Shown: positions 1-6,956, counted from the stretch's first letter. The stretch is DNA of 9,947 nt from Methanobacteriota archaeon (GCA_003170935.1 PMYA01000148.1:1-9947); one strand, 5' to 3'. Notes: generated by a model not told the origin, from the letters alone. Made by a program: numbers and translations.

Positions 1-69
1 TTCTTTTGAATTTATTATATCAGAAAAGCTTGAGTACAGCTAGCGGGCATGTGGAGCGAAAAATCACAA

Positions 70-84
70 AAGCTTAAAATTCAC
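70..84 (+). promoter_or_regulatory. Candidate TATA region of the F420 reductase gene
   Basis: The AT-rich element GCTTAAAATT lies roughly 38 bases upstream of the ATG at 114. This would place a start site about a dozen bases before the gene. No Shine-Dalgarno is seen between it and the ATG, so the transcript would have a short leader. The octamer AAAAGCTT at 23-30 and AAAAGCTT at 67-74 is repeated in this upstream stretch. The call rests on spacing and composition only. Confidence 0.35.
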
Positions 85-113
85 CTTGGCCAATTTATTG
101 AAACGGTTTTTTC

Positions 114-769
114 ATGCGTATAGCTTTGCTTGGTGGTACGGGAAATAAAAGCATAGGATTAGCGCTTCGCGGGGCTCCAAAACATGATGTTATTATTGGT
201 TCAAGAAGCGCTGAAAAGGCCGAAGAAGCGGCAGCGTTTTGTGAAGAGTTTTTATCAGAAGAGGGTACAACGTGTACGTTATCTGGTGAAGAAAACGTCG
301 AGGCGATAGCAGACTGCGACGTGGCAGTCTTTGCGCTTCAGTACCAACACGCAATGCCCACTGCAGTGACCATTAAGGGAAACCTCGACCCAAGCGCGAT
401 AGTTGTGTCGCCTGTCGTTCCTATAGCTAAAAATGGTTTTTTGCGCTATGAACCCTCCAAGGAATATGGAAGCGCCGCATTGGAGATACAAAGTCTTCTT
501 TCAAACAACGAGGTCGTATCGGCGTTTCACACAACACCAGCTGCGCGTCTGATCGATCTTAAAGATAAGCTTGGATTGGATGTCCTCGTTTGTGGCGCAG
601 AAAAGCCAAAAAAAGTCGTTATGGAACTAATCAAGGATATGGAAGGGCTCATTTCTTTCTATGTCGGGCGCTCGAGGCGTCATGCATGCTCGAGTCGATC
701 GCCCCCCTTTTGCTCAACATATCGGCTCGAAGTAGGATCAAGAACGCCTCAATTCGCATAATAGGGTAG
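114..769 (+). pseudogene. npdG: F420H2:NADP+ oxidoreductase (NpdG/Fno family), frameshifted near the C-terminus
   Basis: The family transfers hydride between reduced coenzyme F420 and NADP+ in the cytoplasm. The family N-terminus is clear: MRIALLGGTGN, then GLALR, then GSR and EKAEEA for NADP phosphate binding. The conserved VVSP.VP block (around residue 100) and the HTTPAAR block (around residue 140) follow. The uninterrupted frame from ATG 114 stops at 761 after an unrelated tail of about 30 residues. From 671 the -1 frame instead encodes LEASCMLESIAPLLLNIS and then RIKNASIRI, exactly the family C-terminus, ending with TAG at 767-769. One base is therefore missing around 669-670, where the family usually has V-G-P-L. 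The third glycine of the Rossmann motif is also changed: GGTGNKSIG, with Ser13 where GGTGNxGxG is usual. That suggests relaxed selection, although an assembly indel is also possible. Family assignment is firm; functional status is uncertain. Confidence 0.85.
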
Positions 770-798
770 CAAATCGAGTGATTCGACGCTAATACGTT

Positions 799-2382
799 CT
801 ATTCGCTATGCAGCGGCTTTCCTGTTAATGCGTCTATCCTAACTCGTCTTTTTTTGGTGTCACGGGCATAGATAGCCTCAAGAACTGTAGAATATATGGT
901 ATCTACACTGATAACTTCGCATCCTGGATATAAGCCTCTGATAAGTTCGTTCAGTTTTTGCTTTGAAATTTTCGGCTTAGTGACGTTGTCGGCACGACCA
1001 TTCTTGATCTTCAAAGAGTCGGCGTTTTGTGACTCGAGGGATTTTGGATAGGAGATATTAAGCAAGGGAAAATACATGTCGTCTTTTAAGCCTATGAGGT
1101 TCATTTCTTCAAGCTTTTTTAAGCTTGGCTTAAACCGCTTCCCGGGCAGCACTTCACGAAGCTGTGCGTAGCTTGCCGCTTTGTTGGTGAGAATGAAATC
1201 CATGACCTTCAGCTGAATAGGATTCAAATCAGTGAGATAACTGAGATTCTCGGACCGTCGATGCACACCGGTAGGGCTGAGTAGCTCTCCAGTGATGGCG
1301 TCGATCAAGACCCGGTAATCAACGTACTTTGTACCTCCTAAAAGTCTTTTTTTCACTTCTCGAACATTAACAGAAAAAACTGGCAGCAGGACGCGTTTGA
1401 CGTCCATTATACTTTCACTCGTGCCTAAAATGAGGGGCTTGCGCTTGTTGTTATTTAAGGCATTTAGGGCCTTGATTTCGTCGTAGTATATAAAAGGTAC
1501 CTTCTTAGCTCCCCGCGTGGTGTCAAGGGCACGCTGAACCCGAGCAGGTTCGCTCTCATCGACATCGTGAGATTCACGAGCTTCTGAGTGTGATGTTTGA
1601 ACTGTTGCGGGATCAGAACGACTTTTAATCGTAGGCGTCGCCCCTCCATGTCGTGATTTTCGCCGTCTCACTTTAATAAACGATGGATCTGAGATCGTTC
1701 CTTGGACGTAAAACTGCCCTGGTTCGAGTTCTGTAAGCTGACGCGCATCATCCATCGAGGAGAAAAATATCCGCACCGAATCGATATCGTTTTTGAGCGT
1801 TAGCTTTCCGATGAACACGTTGTTGCACTGGCTTAGCACGTTTTTGTTGACCAAAGCAGGTCGCTGGGTCGCTAAAAGGATTCCCAGACCCCTCTTCCGG
1901 CCTCTTCTGCTTATGACTTGTAAGATCTCAAGCCCGTCGCGCTTTGACTGCGGAATGTAGACGTCTGCCTCTTCAACGACAATCAAAAAAGGATTCTGCT
2001 TGTGAGCTCCTGCTTTAAAAAGCTGGGTCGCAACGCGATAAATGCTATCTAAAAAATCGTTTATGACTTTTTTTTCCGTTTCGGAGACATCGAGGACTAT
2101 TTTTTTTGACTCTGTGATAATGCGTTGAATTTCATCTTCGTCCTTTGAAAGATCCTCAATATCTTTTGACTCAACGTTAGGGCAAAGTTCAGATAACCCT
2201 GCGTATTCTCCTTCGGTATCAATAACTACGAAACCGAGGTCATTTTCGGGTGCGGCAAGTTCCTCGCATATGACGCTTACGAGATAGCTTTTTCCGCTTC
2301 CGCTCTGTCCTATGACGGCACTTCGTTCAGTGACGAGATACCTTGGATCAATGCTGAACGCTTCTCCGATGTGGAGCTCCAT
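799..2382 (-). CDS. HerA/DUF87-type P-loop ATPase with winged-helix and duplicated C-terminal domain
   Basis: This 527-residue protein belongs to the FtsK-HerA ATPase superfamily, whose members form hexameric rings that move DNA or protein. The Walker A motif GQSGSGKS is at 25-32. Walker B LIVVEEAD is at 133-140, an Arg-rich SRRGRKRG segment at 158-165, and the sensor-like ATQRP at 171-175. A charged, low-complexity linker follows (about 240-290), then a winged-helix-like segment (about 386-435). Two related units end in YRVLIDAITGELL (356-368) and RVRIDALTGKPL (513-524), an internal duplication. It lacks the usual HerA N-terminal beta-barrel because the P-loop starts at residue 25. No nurA, mre11 or rad50 lies nearby, so a role in end resection is not supported. 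The ATG start is supported by a TATA-like box 28 bases upstream, typical of leaderless archaeal transcripts. The exact substrate is unknown. Confidence 0.88.
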   Translation of the reverse strand: MELHIGEAFSIDPRYLVTERSAVIGQSGSGKSYLVSVICEELAAPENDLGFVVIDTEGEYAGLSELCPNVESKDIEDLSKDEDEIQRIITESKKIVLDVSETEKKVINDFLDSIYRVATQLFKAGAHKQNPFLIVVEEADVYIPQSKRDGLEILQVISRRGRKRGLGILLATQRPALVNKNVLSQCNNVFIGKLTLKNDIDSVRIFFSSMDDARQLTELEPGQFYVQGTISDPSFIKVRRRKSRHGGATPTIKSRSDPATVQTSHSEARESHDVDESEPARVQRALDTTRGAKKVPFIYYDEIKALNALNNNKRKPLILGTSESIMDVKRVLLPVFSVNVREVKKRLLGGTKYVDYRVLIDAITGELLSPTGVHRRSENLSYLTDLNPIQLKVMDFILTNKAASYAQLREVLPGKRFKPSLKKLEEMNLIGLKDDMYFPLLNISYPKSLESQNADSLKIKNGRADNVTKPKISKQKLNELIRGLYPGCEVISVDTIYSTVLEAIYARDTKKRRVRIDALTGKPLHSE

Positions 2383-2411
2383 TGGTTCAATATGGCCTGT
2401 TGGTTCAATAT
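2382..2411. repeat. Two direct copies of a 12-mer at the HerA-like gene promoter
   Basis: TTGGTTCAATAT occurs at 2382-2393 and again at 2400-2411, exactly identical, with an 18-base period. On the coding strand it reads ATATTGAACCAA. The distal copy overlaps the TATA-like element. The proximal copy ends on the first base of the start codon, where a leaderless transcript would begin. The placement suits an operator for a repressor, but a chance tandem duplication cannot be excluded. Confidence 0.75.
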
Positions 2412-2417
2412 AAGCTT
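2406..2417 (-). promoter_or_regulatory. TATA-like box of the HerA-like ATPase gene
   Basis: On the minus strand AAGCTTATATTG is centred about 28 bases before the ATG at 2382. That distance predicts transcription starting at or next to the start codon, a leaderless mRNA. No Shine-Dalgarno is present in the interval, which agrees. The box is embedded in the distal 12-mer repeat copy. Confidence 0.5.
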
Positions 2418-2468
2418 AATGTTGTGCGACAATCATCTTTGCTGCCGTCTTTGACACTCGTTGCGATG

Positions 2469-2479
2469 CTTAAAAATAA
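2469..2479 (+). promoter_or_regulatory. Candidate TATA box of the beta-CASP RNase gene
   Basis: CTTAAAAATAA lies about 40 bases before the ATG at 2514 and is the best archaeal TATA-like element in this divergent intergenic region. A perfect bacterial -10 hexamer TATAAT also sits at 2499-2504, but only nine bases before the ATG and with no good -35 at the right distance. It is noted only because the gene looks bacterial in origin. Confidence 0.35.
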
Positions 2480-2513
2480 GATATACCACGCCGTAGTGTA
2501 TAATTGATTCATT

Positions 2514-3914
2514 ATGAAGCTAAAATTCCTTGGCGCCGCCCGAGAAGTTACCGGGAGCAAGCATCTCATCACTACTGAAAACGGAGAGAAAATACTGCTT
2601 GACTGTGGCATGTTCCAGGGCAAAGGGATGGAAACCGATGGTATGAACCGCAATCTCGGTTTTGACCCTGCTGAAGTCGACCATATTATCCTATCGCATG
2701 CACATATCGACCACTCAGGATTGATCCCCTACGTTTATACACTCGGTTTCCGCGGATCGGTGGTTTGTACCAATGCCACCCGCGACTTGTGCGCCATCAT
2801 GCTTGCCGACAGCGGGCACATCCAGGAAAGTGACGTAGAAAAGTTTGATAGACGCCGTATTGCCAAAGGTCTGCCTCCTGTTAAACCAATTTATACCGAA
2901 AAAGATGCCCGTGCCTGTATGAAGCTATTCATAGGCGTGGCATATGACAGGAGATTCCGGATTGATGATAACACCAATGTATGGTTTACTAATACCGGTC
3001 ATATGCTGGGCAGTAGCGTAGTTTCGCTTGAGATTACTGAAAACGGGAAAACTACAAAGCTCGCATATACCAGTGATATCGGCAGGCCTGTGAGCTATAT
3101 CCTGAAACCGCCCCAGCCTTTCCCGCAATGTGAATACCTAATCACCGAAGCGACTTATGGAAACCGCCTACACCCACAGATGCAGGATGCCAAAGCAGAA
3201 TTGCTTCGTGTGATCCGCCAAACGTGCGTTGAAAAAGGCGGAAAGGTAATCATCCCTTGCTTTGCGATTGGCCGCACACAGGAAGTGGTGTACGCGCTGA
3301 ATACCTTTTTTAACGAAGGGCTTTTGCCAAAAATAAATATCTACGTCGACAGTCCGTTGGCGGTGAATGCTACTGATATCTTCCGGTTGCACCTCGATGA
3401 CCTAGGCAATGATGTTCAGGAAGTAATGCAAAACGACCCAGATCCGTTCGGATTTGGCTCCCTTTTTTACGTGAAAAGCACGGAAGACTCGAAAAAGCTG
3501 AATTCAATTAAGGAACCGTGCGTGATCATTTCTGCTTCTGGTATGATGGAAGCTGGACGTATAAAGCACCACTTGGCCAATAATATTAAGGACCCGAAGA
3601 ACACTATTCTTGTAGTTGGTTATTGTTCGCCTACTACGTTGGGGGCTAGGATAGAAAACGGTGAAAATCCTGTATCTATTTTCGGCGAAAAGCACCCGGT
3701 GAATGCAACGATTGAACGGATTGAAGCATTTTCGGGCCACGGCGACTACCATGAAATGGAGGATTATATCAGTTGTCAGGATAAAAGTCAATTGAAAAAG
3801 GTATTCTTAGTTCATGGTGAGTATGAAGCCCAGCAATTTTACCTGGGTAAGCTGGAAGAGGCCGGATTCAAGAATATAAGCATACCTGAGGCCGGTACTG
3901 AAGTTCAACTTTAG
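2514..3914 (+). CDS. MBL-fold/beta-CASP RNA-processing metallohydrolase, bacterial type
   Basis: This 466-residue protein has the complete active site of the CPSF73/RNase J-related beta-CASP nucleases, zinc enzymes that cut RNA. It starts with the typical FLGAAREVTGS strand. HAHIDH (62-67) provides metal ligands, H163 lies in TGHMLGS and D188 in YTSDIGR. The beta-CASP motifs follow: TEATYG with E212, SASGMMEAGR then KHHLAN with H352/H353, and SGHGD with H409. A final LVHGE contributes H434. The RNA-specificity (RMMBL) segment is present at the C-terminus. There is no N-terminal KH region like that of archaeal aCPSF1. The overall wording, such as LLDCGMFQGKG and CTNATRDLCAIMLADSGHIQ, resembles single-domain bacterial homologues, especially from Bacteroidota as I remember them. 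Transfer from bacteria is therefore inferred, not proven. No Shine-Dalgarno precedes the ATG. The gene stands alone, divergent from the HerA-like gene. Confidence 0.92.
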   Translation: MKLKFLGAAREVTGSKHLITTENGEKILLDCGMFQGKGMETDGMNRNLGFDPAEVDHIILSHAHIDHSGLIPYVYTLGFRGSVVCTNATRDLCAIMLADSGHIQESDVEKFDRRRIAKGLPPVKPIYTEKDARACMKLFIGVAYDRRFRIDDNTNVWFTNTGHMLGSSVVSLEITENGKTTKLAYTSDIGRPVSYILKPPQPFPQCEYLITEATYGNRLHPQMQDAKAELLRVIRQTCVEKGGKVIIPCFAIGRTQEVVYALNTFFNEGLLPKINIYVDSPLAVNATDIFRLHLDDLGNDVQEVMQNDPDPFGFGSLFYVKSTEDSKKLNSIKEPCVIISASGMMEAGRIKHHLANNIKDPKNTILVVGYCSPTTLGARIENGENPVSIFGEKHPVNATIERIEAFSGHGDYHEMEDYISCQDKSQLKKVFLVHGEYEAQQFYLGKLEEAGFKNISIPEAGTEVQL

Positions 3915-3980
3915 ATACCTGACCTGTTATTTGTTGAACCGCCGCTAGCTGAGCGTTTCCTGTTGCTTTGTACACGCAGT

Positions 3981-4002
3981 GCACAATAACTGTGCTAAAA
4001 AA
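3981..4002 (-). terminator. T6 tract with adjacent hairpin in the convergent gap
   Basis: Reading on the minus strand, the DRG gene stop is followed 13 bases later by TTTTTT (4002 to 3997), an archaeal-type termination tract. Immediately beyond it lies a 5-bp hairpin, GCACA (3981-3985) with TGTGC (3991-3995) around a five-base loop. The interval lies between two convergent genes, so it may serve to stop both transcripts. Confidence 0.45.
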
Positions 4003-4015
4003 CGTATCAAGAGAG

Positions 4016-5116
4016 TTATCTGCGGGAGGCCACTAAAGTGACCGTGTCCTTGTCAAGCAGCCGGTGGTCTAGTCCCACACGCTGACCAGCGTGTCTTGCA
4101 CTTGGACCCCACACGTGAGCGTACCTGAATTTCCGTGAGATTTGTTTATGCATAAGGTTGCAGACCTCTCCAACGGTCGAATTATGACGTAAAATCAACG
4201 GGTTTTCGGTATCTGCCGCTTTACCCTGAGGTTTTAAGAACACACGAATAAACCCTAGCTTTTCAAAGATTAAATCTTTAAGACAATCGACGTTAATGTT
4301 GTGCTCGGCGGAGATGTGAACGTCACCGAAGCCCACTGGGTTAGATAATTGGTCTATCTTGTTTACTACCGTTATTGCAGGGACGAACCGTCTGCCCGGG
4401 ATCAATGCGTCTACCAATTGATCGACGGTAACGTCTTCTTTAAGCAAAACGTCTGCGTTGTGAATCTTGAAGTCGTGTAAAATCGCAATTATCGTGGCAT
4501 CATCGATTTTGGGAGCATTGGGGGTCCTTTTAATTAAAACACCCCCGCGGGATTTCTTTTTTATTACTACGTTTGGGGGACTTTGGTTTAGTCTGATTCC
4601 AGCGTCGTTTAATTCTTTCTTGATCACGTCGATTTGATACTCGCTAAAAACGTCGACCAAGATCAGGATGAGGTCTGCGCTTCTGACAACTGAAATGACC
4701 TCTCTGCCCCTGCCTTTGCCCGCTGCCGCACCACCGATCAGTCCTGGAATGTCCAAGACCTGTATACGTGCTCCTTTATGCACCATGGAACCAGGTATGA
4801 CCTTTAGTGTGGTGAAATCGTAAGTCCCCACTGGTGATTTTGCGTTTGTGAGCACGTTTAGCAAGGTTGACTTTCCGACGGATGGATATCCTACCAGTAC
4901 ACAAGTGGCATCACCGGACTTTTTTGGCGCATATCCGGTCCCTTTATGAGAGCCTTTCGTCTCCCGTTGCTCCTTTAGCCGCGCTAGTTTTGCTTTTAGA
5001 CGACCGATATGGAGTTGTGTAGCCTTGTTGTAAGAAGTGTCGCGTATCTCCGTCTCTATTTGAATGATCTGCTCGTCTACACCACTAAGACTATCTCCTG
5101 ATCGTCTCGCGTTCAT
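4016..5116 (-). CDS. DRG/Obg-family GTPase with TGS domain
   Basis: This 366-residue protein matches archaeal and eukaryotic DRG GTPases, ribosome-associated translation factors, in both length and domain order. The helical N-terminal segment TSYNKATQLHIGRLKAKLARL (about 27-47) is the family hallmark. G1 GYPSVGKST is at 76-84, switch I near DFTT (100-103), and G3 DIPGL at 122-126. An inserted basic S5D2L-like region follows (about 155-240) with the RGGVLI stretch. G4 NKID is at 252-255 and G5 SAE at 269-271. The C-terminal TGS domain (about 288-365) contains HVWGPSARHAGQRVGLDH. All nucleotide-binding motifs are intact. The ATG at 5116 has a GAGGG Shine-Dalgarno six to seven bases upstream, although it gives about 12 residues before the usual family start. 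It lies 48 bases after an unrecognised gene and may be co-transcribed with it. Confidence 0.93.
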   Translation of the reverse strand: MNARRSGDSLSGVDEQIIQIETEIRDTSYNKATQLHIGRLKAKLARLKEQRETKGSHKGTGYAPKKSGDATCVLVGYPSVGKSTLLNVLTNAKSPVGTYDFTTLKVIPGSMVHKGARIQVLDIPGLIGGAAAGKGRGREVISVVRSADLILILVDVFSEYQIDVIKKELNDAGIRLNQSPPNVVIKKKSRGGVLIKRTPNAPKIDDATIIAILHDFKIHNADVLLKEDVTVDQLVDALIPGRRFVPAITVVNKIDQLSNPVGFGDVHISAEHNINVDCLKDLIFEKLGFIRVFLKPQGKAADTENPLILRHNSTVGEVCNLMHKQISRKFRYAHVWGPSARHAGQRVGLDHRLLDKDTVTLVASRR

Positions 5117-5164
5117 TAGATGCCCTCGGAGGGTGTAGAATCAGGCCGCATATCTCTAAAAAAA

Positions 5165-5602
5165 TTAAGATCTACTCTGAGCGGTTATCTTCGTGTTTAC
5201 TAAAACGAGCTTCGTTCGTTCGCCTCGGCCTCGGACAGCTACGAGGTAAATGTGTGGATCATTCGATGCCATACACTCCATCCATTTCTTGTGCAGGCTT
5301 CCATCTGAAGAGATTGGCGGTGATCCGTTTTTAGCACGGAGCTCATTAACGCAGTATATAAAATCTGTCTCGGACAATCGAGCGACTTTAGACTTCATAC
5401 CGATATTTTGTGGCCAACACGCCGTTAGCTCTTCCTTTATATCTTTTATGAAGCCGCCAGTCGGCATCTTGTTGTCAAAGTTCTCGATGATATCGATTTT
5501 GCCGTCTCCATCATCTATGCCGTAATAACATTTCACTGCGTGTTTGGCAAGCTTTAGGTCGCGTTTTCCCAAAATAAGTCCCAATTTGATATTGGCGATC
5601 AA
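5165..5602 (-). CDS. Hypothetical protein, 145 residues
   Basis: I do not recognise this protein. It is soluble-looking, with no signal peptide or membrane helix. It has a basic N-terminal helix (GKRDLKLAKHAVKCYYG), an acidic GIDDGDGKIDIIE stretch (about 29-41), and a C-terminal beta-like segment (HIYLVAVRGRG) followed by a polar tail. Cysteines are scattered and form no evident metal motif. The start shown is TTG at 5602, preceded in frame by a TGA two codons upstream. There is no Shine-Dalgarno, so a later start is possible. It lies 48 bases upstream of the DRG GTPase on the same strand, which suggests but does not prove co-transcription. The antisense open frame at 5250-5525 is a shadow of this gene. 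Confidence 0.6.
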   Translation of the reverse strand: MIANIKLGLILGKRDLKLAKHAVKCYYGIDDGDGKIDIIENFDNKMPTGGFIKDIKEELTACWPQNIGMKSKVARLSETDFIYCVNELRAKNGSPPISSDGSLHKKWMECMASNDPHIYLVAVRGRGERTKLVLVNTKITAQSRS

Positions 5603-5944
5603 AGTATTTCAATATTGCGTAATAAGTTCAATTCGTTGCCTTTTTGCGTGTTTAACATTGCTAAATCGCGTTTTCGTTTCCAAAAGACAGCTAGATCTCG
5701 GTCTTGATCGAACCCGATAGCCCGATGATTCTAACACTACGAGGGTCAGTTGGTGTAAAATTGCTAAGAATGCGTAAACCGGGTAGGTTACATTGTAGTC
5801 CTCTTGAATCTAGAGATGCTCACTATATGAAGCGCGACCTCTCTATTCAAAAATAACTCCGTCTGAGGTGGATTATTCGGCCTAGCCGTCTACTTAGCTC
5901 ACTCCTCTGTCATCGCTTACATTTCTTTTAACCACATTTTCAAC
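5603..5944. other. Intergenic stretch with no recognised gene
   Basis: Between the 145-residue gene and the zinc-knuckle mini-ORF I see no convincing coding frame, tRNA, or strong hairpin. Reading through the TAG at 5945-5947 would leave the mini-ORF frame open as far as 5894. The rest is stop-rich in the frames I read. It should carry the promoter of the 5165-5602 gene near 5610-5635, where the minus strand is AT-rich, but no clear TATA box stands out. Confidence 0.4.
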
Positions 5945-6112
5945 CTACCCAACGCCTACGTGATGATAAACGGTACCACAACAATCGCACCGTGTAAAAA
6001 CAGTAAGAGGTGGTAAAATTGGCTGATTATCCCCCGTAGTAAGACGATACCGATTTGTGCTTCTCGTTTTTTTACTGTTTTCCGCCCTATTTTCCCCCAT
6101 CTGTGGAAACAT
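5945..6112 (-). CDS. Possible small zinc-knuckle protein, 55 residues
   Basis: This short frame opens at ATG 6112 (second ATG at 6100) and ends at TAG 5947-5945. It encodes a basic, polar N-terminal half and then TRCDCCGTVYHHVGVG. The cluster C42-D-C44-C45-G followed by H50-H51 looks like a zinc knuckle and is hard to explain as random sequence. An AAGGA lies just four bases before the first ATG, which is short spacing for a Shine-Dalgarno. The ORF begins 24 bases after the stop of the 107-residue gene, on the same strand, so the two could share a transcript. After the TAG the same frame stays open for 16 codons. The neighbouring frame reads GRLKMWLKEM, so a frameshifted longer protein is possible. 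No family recognised. Confidence 0.4.
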   Translation of the reverse strand: MFPQMGENRAENSKKTRSTNRYRLTTGDNQPILPPLTVFTRCDCCGTVYHHVGVG

Positions 6113-6136
6113 CAATCCTTGCGCAATCCTGACGAA

Positions 6137-6460
6137 TTACTGTTTCATTGCTTCTATTTTGTCTTTCAAGACCGCTCTCATAACTTCCTTTCCAGTTTCG
6201 TATGACAAAATTTCACGCCCCTCAATCTCGAAGAAGGGGTAGAATGAGAACGCCCTCCGAAACGAGTCTTTGGCTTCACCGGTACTAATTACGTATCCTG
6301 ACGTTGCGCCTTGGAAGAAGCCGAACTCGCGCATTTCACCTGTTTCCAACAAGTTGTCAATCGCTGCGAATATCGTCTCATAGACCTTTGCATTTTCAGT
6401 CGGGTCGGTCGGCCACGGTCCCGACGGGCTGATGCGCCACAAGCTCAGCAATCTGGCCAT
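6137..6460 (-). CDS. Conserved-looking hypothetical protein, 107 residues
   Basis: This small soluble protein starts MARLLSLWRISPSGPWP. Its pattern of beta strand, helix (NAKVYETIFAAIDNLLETG), two strands (EFGFFQGATSGYVIS), a short helix, a strand (FEIEGREIL) and a C-terminal helix suggests a compact alpha/beta, ferredoxin-like monomer or dimer. I have the impression of similar proteins in archaea but cannot name a family or function. The start is secure: AAAGGAGG lies eight bases before the ATG at 6460, the strongest Shine-Dalgarno in the window. A TATA-like GATATATGG sits at 6512-6520. It has no cysteine motif and no membrane segment. The frames antisense to it (6057-6242 and 6311-6493) are shadows. 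A possible zinc-knuckle mini-ORF follows after 24 bases. Confidence 0.82.
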   Translation of the reverse strand: MARLLSLWRISPSGPWPTDPTENAKVYETIFAAIDNLLETGEMREFGFFQGATSGYVISTGEAKDSFRRAFSFYPFFEIEGREILSYETGKEVMRAVLKDKIEAMKQ

Positions 6461-6465
6461 GTCTT

Positions 6466-6520
6466 TTACCTCCTTTTGGGTTGGCGGCGTTGATAGTGGC
6501 CGCCATTTTTACCATATATC
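6466..6520 (-). promoter_or_regulatory. Promoter and strong ribosome binding site of the 107-residue gene
   Basis: On the minus strand a TATA-like GATATATGG (6520-6512) is followed by a leader that ends in AAAGGAGGT, eight bases before the ATG at 6460. TATA spacing predicts a start site near 6495 and a leader of about 35 bases. This contrasts with the leaderless arrangement at the HerA-like gene and points to efficient, Shine-Dalgarno-driven translation. Confidence 0.5.
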
Positions 6521-6940
6521 TCGTTCGTCGAAAAAATAAATCAAAAACGTAAAATAGCGATGATAGACGTAAGTGTTTTCGTCTTGCTGCAAGATTTTGT
6601 CGATATTCAGAATGGGATGCGTTGCTATGTATCACTAAGATGATCAACTAACGCATGAGTTGCCTCTCTTCTTTTGACGTCCCTGTGGGCCTTTAGCACA
6701 TTGAAATAAAATTGACTCAAAACGGCAGCGCCAAGGTCGAGTTTTTAATTCAGCCTTAAGTTAATCGCCGTTAATTTGGTAAAAATCGTGATTTAGCTTA
6801 AAAAACGCCGGATTTCTTATGAGCAAAGTTGCTTAAAAAGAAGGCTAGTCGCCCACTCTGGAATAACAAAGGTGTAAATCAATAAATTCGAGAAATGCGC
6901 AGAAATGAAGCCAAAAAATCCGAATAAATGGCAGCCCTTC
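6521..6940. other. AT-rich intergenic stretch with small inverted repeats
   Basis: No coding frame or known RNA is evident. It contains CAACT/AGTTG (6645-6649 and 6658-6662), whose loop AACGCAT is fully complementary to ATGCGTT at 6617-6623. It also contains a short AGCA/TGCT palindrome at 6822-6833. These are weak structures. The interval separates the T7 tract ending the lsm-side transcript from the promoter of the 107-residue gene. Confidence 0.35.
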
Positions 6941-6947
6941 AAAAAAA
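6941..6947 (-). terminator. T7 tract after the lsm-linked small ORFs
   Basis: On the minus strand TTTTTTT begins ten bases after the TAA of the four-cysteine ORF (6959-6957). Runs of T without a required hairpin are the usual archaeal intrinsic terminator. The position supports a transcript that includes the small ORFs and probably lsm. Confidence 0.5.
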
Positions 6948-6956
6948 GCTAAGGTT

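Noticed and set aside
767..3914. Recoding of TAG as pyrrolysine across the window, because several genes end in TAG.
   Set aside because: The HerA-like gene, the RNase gene and the restored npdG all end at TAG exactly where their families end, so TAG behaves as an ordinary stop here.
5690..5770. GGTTCGATC on the minus strand suggested a tRNA T arm.
   Set aside because: The flanking bases do not form a five-base T stem, and no matching acceptor or anticodon stem could be built.
5960..6026. GTGATGA followed about 60 bases later by CTGA on the plus strand, like a C/D-box guide RNA.
   Set aside because: No internal D' or C' boxes and no terminal stem are visible. The interval is antisense to the zinc-knuckle mini-ORF, so chance motif matches are more likely.
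6396..6647. An 83-codon minus-strand frame overlapping the start of the 107-residue gene.
   Set aside because: It runs across the Shine-Dalgarno and promoter of the supported gene in another frame and has no recognisable motif.
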